A model generated the notes under the pieces. It made no database searches. It had not been told where the DNA came from and worked only from the letters and a program-made list of their open reading frames with translations. A stretch of DNA of 14,950 nucleotides, taken from assembly GCA_019415425.1 (NCBI GenBank), contig DXZF01000373.1, forward strand, positions 1-14,950. Direction: 5' to 3'. The DNA comes from Bacillota bacterium (GTDB lineage Bacteria > Bacillota > Clostridia > Christensenellales > QAND01). Shown piece by piece: positions 7,004-13,203 of this stretch (position 1 is its first letter; each line of letters starts with the position of its first letter). The position numbers were made by a program, and so were the translations under genes.

Positions 7004-8317
7004 ATGCAAGAACCCAAAAAAGGACGCGTCCATTGGAGCGTGGTGATCCTGGCCTCCATTTTCTTCCTGTGTGCCGGTACGGCGCTGGGCATGTTCGTAT
7101 TGCCGGGGCTGTTTGACAAGCAGGCCCAACCGGCCGATGGCCCGGCGGCGACGGCCACTGCACAGCCCACACCGTCACCCGAGGCATCGGCCCCCGCCTC
7201 TCCTAATCCAGAGGAGCTGGAAACGACGCTGCAGGCGCACGAGGCCATCCAGGCCGCCAAGTCGGCCAGCGTCACCGTCACCGCGCAATTCGGCAGGAGT
7301 ACGCGCACCGGCAGCGGCGTCATCGTACAGGCGGATGGCAAGATCGTCACCAGCGCGCAGCTGATCGACAATGCAGCGGGCGTAACGGTGACATTGGACG
7401 GTCAGACACAGGCATTGCCGGCACAGGTCGTCATGAGCGATGCCGTGAGCGATCTCGCGCTGCTCTCGATACAGGCAGAGGGGCTGCCCACCATCACTTG
7501 GGGCGATTCGGCACAGGTGCAGCTGGGGGATGCCGTCTTTGCCATCGGCACGCCGGCCGCATCCTACCCCAACACGCTCTCTTCCGGCATCGTCAGCGGA
7601 CTGAACCGGCAGGTCAGCGTGCGCGGGCAGCTGCAGACGTTCCTGCAGACCAACGCTGCGGTGGCAGACGGTTCCCTGGGCGGCGGGCTGTTTGACCAGC
7701 AGGGGGCGTGCATCGGCCTTGTCAGTTACAAGGAGCATCAGGACGGCTATGACGCGCAGGGCAATCCGCAGGCGGCCGAAGGCATCGCGCTGGTGTTGCC
7801 CAGCGATATCGCAAAGCCGCTCATCGACGCCATGCTGGGCGGGCAGGCCGTTGCGCGGCCGACGCTGCAGCTCACCGCGGTCACGCTTTCGCCGGAGCGC
7901 GCCGCGGCGCTGGGGATCTCCGGCGGCGTATACGTACAGCAGGTTGCACAGGGCGGCGCAGCACATCTGGCCGGCTTGCAGGCAGGCGATGTGATCACTG
8001 CCATTGGTGGCACGAGCGTCACAACGTTGGAGCAACTGCAATCCATGGTCGCCATGTTTGACGTAGATCAGGACGTGGTCCTGGACGTGCGGCGGGGCGA
8101 TACCTCGCTGCAGCTGGCCGTGCGCATTGCAAACGAGGGAGCGCCTGCCGCTACGGCGGCGCCCACCGCCACGCCTGTGCCCAGCGCTTCCCCCACGCCG
8201 ACACCGAGCCCCTCCCCAGCAGCCACTGCATCGCCCGAAGCCACGCCGGATGTGCGCGATGCACGCATCGCTCGCCCCGTGCTGTCGCTGCTGCGCGGCC
8301 ACATTTTGTGGATTTGA
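7004..8317 (+). CDS. HtrA/DegP-like membrane protein with PDZ domain, catalytic His and Ser lost
   Basis: A 437-residue member of the HtrA (S1C) family, whose usual role is envelope protein quality control. It has a short cytoplasmic N-terminus, one transmembrane helix (about 12-34), a Pro/Ala/Thr-rich linker (40-70), a trypsin-like domain (about 85-275), a PDZ domain (about 288-378), a Pro/Thr/Ser-rich stretch (380-416) and a basic-hydrophobic C-terminus. The fold motifs align clearly, but the triad His (normally in TNxHV) is Gln119 in VTSAQLI, and the triad Ser (normally GNSGG) is Leu225 in GSLGG. Asp150 (SDLALL) remains. It should therefore not cleave peptides and may act as a scaffold, chaperone or sensor. 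ATG at 7004 is chosen because GGGAGG lies 8 bases upstream; an in-frame ATG at 6980 precedes that site. It stands alone between terminators. Confidence 0.9.
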   Translation: MQEPKKGRVHWSVVILASIFFLCAGTALGMFVLPGLFDKQAQPADGPAATATAQPTPSPEASAPASPNPEELETTLQAHEAIQAAKSASVTVTAQFGRSTRTGSGVIVQADGKIVTSAQLIDNAAGVTVTLDGQTQALPAQVVMSDAVSDLALLSIQAEGLPTITWGDSAQVQLGDAVFAIGTPAASYPNTLSSGIVSGLNRQVSVRGQLQTFLQTNAAVADGSLGGGLFDQQGACIGLVSYKEHQDGYDAQGNPQAAEGIALVLPSDIAKPLIDAMLGGQAVARPTLQLTAVTLSPERAAALGISGGVYVQQVAQGGAAHLAGLQAGDVITAIGGTSVTTLEQLQSMVAMFDVDQDVVLDVRRGDTSLQLAVRIANEGAPAATAAPTATPVPSASPTPTPSPSPAATASPEATPDVRDARIARPVLSLLRGHILWI

Positions 8318-8345
8318 GTTCACCTCCAACCCATCAAAACAACGC

Positions 8346-8390
8346 GAAAGGGTGTTGCGCTTCAAAAGCCGTCAACACCCTTTCTCTTTT
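8346..8390 (+). terminator. Terminator after the HtrA-like gene
   Basis: A 12-bp stem GAAAGGGTGTTG/CAACACCCTTTC (8346-8357 with 8373-8384) encloses a 15-base loop, and TCTTTT follows. It starts 28 bases after the stop codon. Confidence 0.8.
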
Positions 8391-8417
8391 CCCGTATCCT
8401 AGAATGGCAGAATCTGG

Positions 8418-8541
8418 TGGGATGCAGCGATGGTGTAACGCATCCCGTCTCCCAAGCAACATTTCCCTGCCCATGCAGGCCGTATGGGCGGCCTGCCCGC
8501 CCCGCCACGGGCGCTTACGCGCGGCCGTGCATGGCTTTTTT
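8418..8541 (+). other. Structured intergenic region: three hairpins and a T-run, function unknown
   Basis: Between the HtrA terminator and the cofE-like promoter there are three possible stems. These are GGGATGC/GCATCCC (8419-8425 with 8440-8446), GCAGGCC/GGCCTGC (8475-8481 with 8490-8496), and CACGG-GCGC-TTAC-GCGC with a GG bulge and CCGTG (8506-8529). Six Ts follow at 8536-8541. This could be a small RNA with its own terminator, an attenuator, or a remnant. I found no convincing promoter ahead of it (only TATCCT at 8395-8400) and no coding frame with a ribosome binding site. I do not recognise a known RNA family. Confidence 0.3.
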
Positions 8542-8552
8542 GCATTCCCGCT

Positions 8553-8581
8553 TTCCAATTTCCCCGCAAAGATGCTATAAT
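8553..8581 (+). promoter_or_regulatory. Extended -10 promoter of the cofE-like gene
   Basis: A perfect TATAAT (8576-8581) is preceded by TGC, giving an extended -10 (TGCTATAAT). The -35 region is weak (TTCCAA at 8553-8558, 17-base spacer). The predicted leader is about 119 bases, and within it GGGA (8695-8698) and TCCC (8702-8705) can pair over the ribosome binding site. Confidence 0.6.
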
Positions 8582-8706
8582 CATAGACGGTTCACAGGCG
8601 TACAGGCCGTGACTGCACCGTTTGGCGCAGCTTCACGCGTTTTGTTGCGCTTTGCTTTGGAGCTTTCCAGGCGGCCCGCACTTTACGAGAGAAAGGGAGT
8701 TTCCCC

Positions 8707-9897
8707 ATGACAAAATGCATTGGTACCGTTGTGCGCGGCGTGCGTGCGCCCATCGTCCGCGAGGGGGACGATATCGTATCCATCGTCGTCGATTCCGTAT
8801 TGGCCGCAGCCAAGGAGGCGAACATCGCCTTTGGCGAGCGGGATATCGTCGCTGTGACGGAGGCGGTCGTCGCCCGTGCGCAGGGCAACTATGCCGAGGT
8901 GGACGCCATCGCGCAGGACGTGCGCCACAAGTACCCGCAGGGCCACATCGGCGTGCTGTTTCCCATCCTCAGCCGCAACCGGTTCGCCATCTGCCTGCGG
9001 GGCATTGCGCGTGGCGCCAGCAAGATTACGCTGATGCTCAGCTACCCCTCCGACGAGGTGGGCAACCATCTGGTGGATTTGGATCTGCTGGATGAAAAGG
9101 GCATCGACCCGTATACCGACGTGCTGTCGCTTGCGCAGTATCGCGCGGCGTTTGGCAGCATTGAGCACCCGTTTACCGGTGTGGATTACGTGACCTATTA
9201 CACCGACCTCATCCGCGAAGAGGGAGCGGAGGTGGACGTGGTGTTTGCCAACAACCCCCGCGCCATTGTCGACTATACCCCGCACGTGCTGTGTTGTGAC
9301 ATCCACACGCGCGCGCGCACCAAGCGGCTGCTCAAGGCCGCGGGCGCGCAGACGGTGTACGGGCTGGACGATCTGCTCACCCAGAGCATCGATGGCAGCG
9401 GCTTCAACCCGCAATACGGCCTTCTGGGTTCCAACAAGGCCACAGAGCACTCGGTCAAGCTGTTCCCGCGCGAATGCCAGCCCGTGGTGGATGCGATCGC
9501 GCAAAAGCTCCATGCCGCCACCGGACGGCAGGTGGAAGTGATGGTGTATGGCGACGGCGCGTTCAAGGACCCTGTGGGCAAGATCTGGGAGCTGGCCGAC
9601 CCGGTCGTCTCCCCCGCGTTTACCCAGGGGCTCAACGGCACGCCCAATGAGCTCAAGCTCAAGTATCTGGCCGACAACGACTTTGCCGACCTTTCGGGCG
9701 AAGATCTGCGCCACGCCATCGAGCAGTCCATTGCCAAGAAGGACAAGGACCTCAAGGGCACCATGTCGACACAGGGCACGACGCCCAGAAGGCTGACGGA
9801 CCTGATCGGTTCGCTGTGCGATCTGACCTCGGGCAGCGGCGACAAGGGCACGCCCATCGTGTGGATTCAGGGTTACTTTACCAACTATGCACAGTGA
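8707..9897 (+). CDS. CofE-like protein (coenzyme F420-0:L-glutamate ligase family)
   Basis: A 396-residue protein of the family that in archaea and actinobacteria adds gamma-linked glutamate to F420-0 using GTP. The match rests on overall family resemblance: the N-terminal VRGVRAPIVREGDDIVSIV, GERDIVAVTEAVVARAQG (about 42-59), the central GADV-like segments and the C-terminal GKIWELADPV stretch. It is much longer than archaeal CofE (about 250 residues), as I recall for many Firmicutes members, whose function is not established. ATG 8707 follows AAAGGGAG by 7 bases. No other cof genes (cofC, cofD, cofG/H) are in the window, so F420 synthesis cannot be assumed. It is transcribed alone from its own promoter and ends at a shared bidirectional terminator. 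Confidence is good for the family and low for the reaction. Confidence 0.8.
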   Translation: MTKCIGTVVRGVRAPIVREGDDIVSIVVDSVLAAAKEANIAFGERDIVAVTEAVVARAQGNYAEVDAIAQDVRHKYPQGHIGVLFPILSRNRFAICLRGIARGASKITLMLSYPSDEVGNHLVDLDLLDEKGIDPYTDVLSLAQYRAAFGSIEHPFTGVDYVTYYTDLIREEGAEVDVVFANNPRAIVDYTPHVLCCDIHTRARTKRLLKAAGAQTVYGLDDLLTQSIDGSGFNPQYGLLGSNKATEHSVKLFPRECQPVVDAIAQKLHAATGRQVEVMVYGDGAFKDPVGKIWELADPVVSPAFTQGLNGTPNELKLKYLADNDFADLSGEDLRHAIEQSIAKKDKDLKGTMSTQGTTPRRLTDLIGSLCDLTSGSGDKGTPIVWIQGYFTNYAQ

Positions 9898-9918
9898 GCG
9901 CCGCACCGGGGCGCATCC

Positions 9919-9960
9919 AAGAAAGAGGGGAGAGGCTTAGGGCCTCTCCCCTCTTTCTTT
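9919..9960. terminator. Bidirectional terminator with an 18-bp perfect stem
   Basis: An AAGAAAGAGGGGAGAGGC stem (9919-9936) pairs perfectly with 9942-9959 around loop TTAGG. The stem ends in CTTTCTTT in both directions, so it can stop both the cofE-like transcript (stop 9897) and the convergent P-loop gene (stop 9979). Confidence 0.88.
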
Positions 9961-9978
9961 GCAATGGACTGCGTACGG

Positions 9979-10524
9979 TTACCGCTGGCGGCTGCAGGCC
10001 GGGTGCGGCAGATCGTCCACATCCACGTCATAGGTCGTATCCATCCAGATATAGTGGCAGCCCAGCGCGCGGCAATGCCGCAGGTTGTGCGCATTTTCCC
10101 GAATGAGCGCGTCCATTTGGATTTCATCCGGCTGGATGCGCTGCTCGATCACACAGGCGTGATGGCGGATGGCGTCCAGGTGATTGCGGATGTACGCCTC
10201 GCTGAAGATCAGGCATACGTACTGCAGCTGCGCCCGCACAGCGGGCGGAACATACCGCTTGTAATCAAAGGGGATATAGCACCCTTCGATCACCAGGTCC
10301 TGCCCATTTTCCACCGCCGTACACAGGATTCCCACCGCAATCGGCCACAGCAGCTGCGTGAGCGCCTCATCGCTGCTGCACGGCGTCAGCTGCGTCATCC
10401 CGCTGCGGATCAACCCCATCTTCAGGTGATCGAGCGACAGGTACGGCACGTGCTGCGCCTCCAGCACGCGCTGTGCCAGGCGCGTCTTGCCGGTATGCGT
10501 CCCGCCGGCAATCAACGTCACCAT
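9979..10524 (-). CDS. Small P-loop kinase-like protein of unknown substrate
   Basis: A 181-residue P-loop NTPase resembling small-molecule kinases (adenylate, shikimate or 2-phosphoglycerate kinase-like). The Walker A motif GGTHTGKT is at residues 7-14 and a typical SLDHLKMGL segment follows at about 30-38. A Walker B-like LVIEGCYIPF lies near the middle, before an Arg/His-containing C-terminal half. There is no signal peptide or membrane helix, so it is cytosolic. ATG at 10524 follows GGGGGGAG by about 5 bases. It is the second gene of a unit with the FAD-dependent dehydrogenase 31 bases upstream, and the shared terminator at 9919-9960 ends the unit. I cannot name its substrate; the kinase assignment is inferred from the P-loop and length. 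Confidence 0.78.
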   Translation of the reverse strand: MVTLIAGGTHTGKTRLAQRVLEAQHVPYLSLDHLKMGLIRSGMTQLTPCSSDEALTQLLWPIAVGILCTAVENGQDLVIEGCYIPFDYKRYVPPAVRAQLQYVCLIFSEAYIRNHLDAIRHHACVIEQRIQPDEIQMDALIRENAHNLRHCRALGCHYIWMDTTYDVDVDDLPHPACSRQR

Positions 10525-10555
10525 CTCGGCTCCCCCCCTCTGTGCAAGGGCTGTA

Positions 10556-11956
10556 CTACGCCAATTCGCGCCCCATCAATACGCCCATCACCGATGCCAT
10601 CATCAGCCCGCGCGTCCAACCGCTGGAGTCGCCCAGGCAGTGCAACCCCTTGATGTTGGTCGCAAAATGGGTGTCCATCTTGACGCGGTTGCTGTAGAAC
10701 TTCAGCTCCGGCGAATACAGCAGCGTCTCGTAGCTGGCAAAGCCCGGTACCACCTGATCCATGGCCTGGATGAAGTGGATGATGTTCATCATCGCCCGGT
10801 ACGGCATGGCCGCGGTGATGTCGCCCGCCACCGCGTCCGGGATGGTGGGCTTGACGTTGGACTGGCTGAGCTCTTTGGGCCAGGTGCGCTTGCCGTCGAG
10901 GATATCGCCGTAGCGCTGCACCAGGATTTGCCCATTGGCCAGCATATTGGTCAGTTCGCCCACCTTCTGCGCATAGGCAATGGGCTGGTTGAACGGCTCG
11001 GTAAAGTTGTGCGAGACCAGGATGGCCAGGTTGGTGTTGTTGGACTTCACATCCTTATACGAATGGCCGTTGACCACCGCAAGGTCGTTGTCGTAATTCT
11101 CCTGGCTGACAAACCCGCCCGGATTCTGGCAGAACGTGCGCACTTTGTTCTTAAACGGCGCCGGGTAGCCAATCAGCTTGGACTCGTACAGCACCTGATT
11201 GACCTCGTCCATGATCTCGTTGCGCACCTCGACGCGCACGCCGATGTCCACCGTGCCGGGCTGGTGCGCAATCTGGTGCTCCTCGCAGATCTTTTCCAGC
11301 CAGTCCGCGCCTTTGCGCCCGGTGGCCACGACCACGTCGGTGGCGAACAGCTCGGTCTCCGGCCCGCTCTGATGCGAGTCCTGCACGCGCACGCCCACGC
11401 ACGCGCCGTCCTTGAGGATCAGGTCGTTGCACGCCGTGTCAAAGCGCATCTCCACCCCGTGCGCGAGCAGGTACTGCTCGATGTCGAAGTACAGCTGTTG
11501 CGCCTTTTCCGTGCCCAGGTGCCGAATGGGGCAATCCACCAGCTTGAGCCCGCTCTTGATGGCGCGCTTTCGAATCTCCTTGACCTTTTCGCTCTGCCCG
11601 ATGCCCTCCACCTTTTCGTCCGCTCCGAACTCGAGGTAGATCTGATCGGTATAGTGGATGGTCTCCTGCACCCGCTCGCTGCCGATCAGCATCGGCAGAT
11701 CGCCGCCCACCTCGTAGCTGAGCGAGAGCTTCCCATCCGAAAAGGCGCCCGCGCCCGAAAAGCCCGTGGTGATGTGGCAGTACGGCTTGCAGTTGACACA
11801 CTGCCGCGTCTTCTGTTTGGGGCAGGCGCGCTTTTCCACCGGCTTGCCCTTCTCCACGATCAGAATGCGCTTGTCCGTGCCTCTTTTGATCATCTCCAGC
11901 GCTGTAAAGATGCCGGACGGGCCCGCGCCCACGATGATCAGGTCATATCGTTGCAT
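10556..11956 (-). CDS. FAD-dependent dehydrogenase, COG2509 type, with four-Cys motif
   Basis: A 466-residue flavoprotein of the uncharacterised NAD(P)/FAD-dependent oxidoreductase group COG2509. The N-terminal dinucleotide-binding motif VGAGPSG (9-15) ends its beta-alpha-beta unit with IVEKG (33-37). Next come four cysteines, C45-X7-C53-X2-C56-X3-C60, and then the family signature GFSGAGAFSDGKLSLS (65-80). A second FAD-binding stretch (VVVATGRKGADW) lies mid-protein, and the C-terminal GDSSGWTRGLMMASVMG is the usual FAD-contacting end. ATG at 11956 is preferred because GAGAGG lies 8 bases upstream; a GTG at 11965 is also in frame but overlaps that site. It is the first gene of a unit with the P-loop gene. 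No clear promoter was seen upstream. The substrate and electron partner are unknown. Confidence 0.88.
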   Translation of the reverse strand: MQRYDLIIVGAGPSGIFTALEMIKRGTDKRILIVEKGKPVEKRACPKQKTRQCVNCKPYCHITTGFSGAGAFSDGKLSLSYEVGGDLPMLIGSERVQETIHYTDQIYLEFGADEKVEGIGQSEKVKEIRKRAIKSGLKLVDCPIRHLGTEKAQQLYFDIEQYLLAHGVEMRFDTACNDLILKDGACVGVRVQDSHQSGPETELFATDVVVATGRKGADWLEKICEEHQIAHQPGTVDIGVRVEVRNEIMDEVNQVLYESKLIGYPAPFKNKVRTFCQNPGGFVSQENYDNDLAVVNGHSYKDVKSNNTNLAILVSHNFTEPFNQPIAYAQKVGELTNMLANGQILVQRYGDILDGKRTWPKELSQSNVKPTIPDAVAGDITAAMPYRAMMNIIHFIQAMDQVVPGFASYETLLYSPELKFYSNRVKMDTHFATNIKGLHCLGDSSGWTRGLMMASVMGVLMGRELA

Positions 11957-12133
11957 TGCATACACCTCTCTTTTGCATGGGGATATGGCATCAAAAAACC
12001 AACGTCCACAAAATCCTCAGACGAACCGGCCTTGGCACGCAAAGCCCCATCGACGGCGATTTGGGTCGTTGGCAGAGACATTCAACCGATTGCAGATGGG
12101 ATCGATCTCCCCCTATCCTTTTATCAACATAAC
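11957..12133. other. Intergenic stretch upstream of the FAD-dehydrogenase gene, no gene seen
   Basis: These bases between the FAD-dehydrogenase start and the terminator of the NHL genes contain no supported reading frame. On the - strand there is a T-rich run (GGTTTTTTG, near 11984-11992) and weak -10-like CATATC, but no convincing promoter pair. A GATCGATC motif near 12100 is a short palindrome of no known meaning. Confidence 0.4.
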
Positions 12134-12166
12134 AAAAAACCGGGCCCGTGTCAAATACGGGCCCGG
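12134..12166 (-). terminator. Terminator of the NHL/PAL-like gene pair
   Basis: On the - strand a perfect 10-bp stem CCGGGCCCGT/ACGGGCCCGG (12157-12166 with 12140-12149) with a 7-base loop is followed by six Ts (12134-12139). It lies 11 bases after the stop of the downstream NHL gene. Confidence 0.92.
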
Positions 12167-12177
12167 CGCCCTGCGCC

Positions 12178-13149
12178 CTACACGCGCCGGTATTTCCACA
12201 CGCCCACGTGGTCTTTGGGCACGTTGCCCACGTCCCCGATGTAGACGCTGCCTTCCCCGTCCACGCAGATGTCGTGCGCCGCGCGCGTCTTCTGGTAGGC
12301 CCGGCCGGCGATGCCGTTGTCAAAGAACGCCAGTTCCCTGCCCTCCAACGTCAGGATGCGAAAGCCGGCAGGGGAGCCGTCAAACGCCGGCGTCTCCAGC
12401 GACTCGCACACGTACAGCAGCCCGTCGGGCCCCAGCACCAGGTGCGAGGGGTACAGCGTAAACGTCCACTGCTCGAGGAAGTGGCCCGTGAGGTCAAACA
12501 GCTGGATGCGCTTGTTGTCGCGGTCGGCCACGTACACCACGTCATTGGGGCCAACCAATACGCCGTGCGGGATGTGAAACTGCCCGGGCCGCACGCCCGG
12601 CTCGCCCCAACTCTGCACATACGCGCCATCCTTGGTGAAGCGGTGAATGCGGCTGTTGCCGTATCCGTCCGAAACGTACAGATCGCCGCTCCTAGGCGCC
12701 ACGGCCAGATTGGTCGGCGCAAAGAACGGCCCCGCCCCGCGTTTGACGGTGCGGTAGTCCGGCATCTCGTGCATGGGCTTGTACTCCGCCCCGGTATCCG
12801 AGGGATGGCCGCGCCGCCCCAGCGTCAACACCAGCTTGCCGTGCTTGTCAAACTTGTACACCATGTGCCCGCCGCTGTCCACACAGTAGAAGTTGTCGTC
12901 CGCATCCACCGTCGCACCGTGCGGCGTGTCAAACAGCGAAGCGTCCCAGCTCTCCAGCAGCTGCCCGTCCCTGTCCGCAATCAGCACCGGCCGGTCGCTG
13001 CGGCTGAGCAGGTACACCCGGCCCTGCGAGTCGCAGCTCAGCCCCGAAATGCGGCTGAGGCCGGATTGGGAATCCTCCCAATCCGCCAGGTTGTGCCCCC
13101 AGCCCTCGACCAGGCGAAAGTGAAATTCGCCGCTGCCAAATTCGATCAT
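12178..13149 (-). CDS. NHL-repeat six-bladed propeller, PAL-like (peptidyl-hydroxyglycine lyase family), copy 1
   Basis: A 323-residue beta-propeller protein of the NHL class with strong likeness to the lyase (PAL) half of peptidylglycine alpha-amidating monooxygenase, which splits peptidyl-alpha-hydroxyglycine to an amidated peptide and glyoxylate. Residues aligned by eye with the PAL active site are present: Arg50 (SRSD), His77 (TPHG), Tyr163 (SDGYGN), His195 (IPHG), Arg210 (ADRDN) and His292 followed by Asp (AAHD). There is no signal peptide, so it is cytosolic, unlike eukaryotic PAL. ATG 13149 is chosen because GGGAGG lies 8 bases upstream and the resulting start aligns with the neighbouring copy; the longer frame to 13191 does not. 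It is the second gene of a tandem pair, 54 bases after copy 2. The true substrate is unknown. Confidence 0.85.
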   Translation of the reverse strand: MIEFGSGEFHFRLVEGWGHNLADWEDSQSGLSRISGLSCDSQGRVYLLSRSDRPVLIADRDGQLLESWDASLFDTPHGATVDADDNFYCVDSGGHMVYKFDKHGKLVLTLGRRGHPSDTGAEYKPMHEMPDYRTVKRGAGPFFAPTNLAVAPRSGDLYVSDGYGNSRIHRFTKDGAYVQSWGEPGVRPGQFHIPHGVLVGPNDVVYVADRDNKRIQLFDLTGHFLEQWTFTLYPSHLVLGPDGLLYVCESLETPAFDGSPAGFRILTLEGRELAFFDNGIAGRAYQKTRAAHDICVDGEGSVYIGDVGNVPKDHVGVWKYRRV

Positions 13150-13203
13150 CCTGCATCCCTCCCGATTCAGGTCGTTCGAAAGCGGTGCCAAGCACCCTGC
13201 ACC

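Noticed and set aside
8308..8580. A 90-residue open frame spanning the HtrA terminator region
   Set aside because: No ribosome binding site, it crosses a terminator, and its composition does not resemble a protein-coding sequence.
8587..8706. Riboswitch in the cofE-like leader
   Set aside because: Apart from the small hairpin over the ribosome binding site no extended conserved structure or terminator was recognised in the 119-base leader.
10487..12244. A 585-residue open frame on the + strand
   Set aside because: It is antisense to the FAD-dehydrogenase gene and has no domain or ribosome binding site; the minus-strand protein is unmistakable.
13150..13203. Possible terminator between the two NHL genes (GGTGC-TTG-GCACC)
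   Set aside because: The stem is only 5 bp and has no T-run after it; the 54-base gap and the strong ribosome binding site fit co-transcription.
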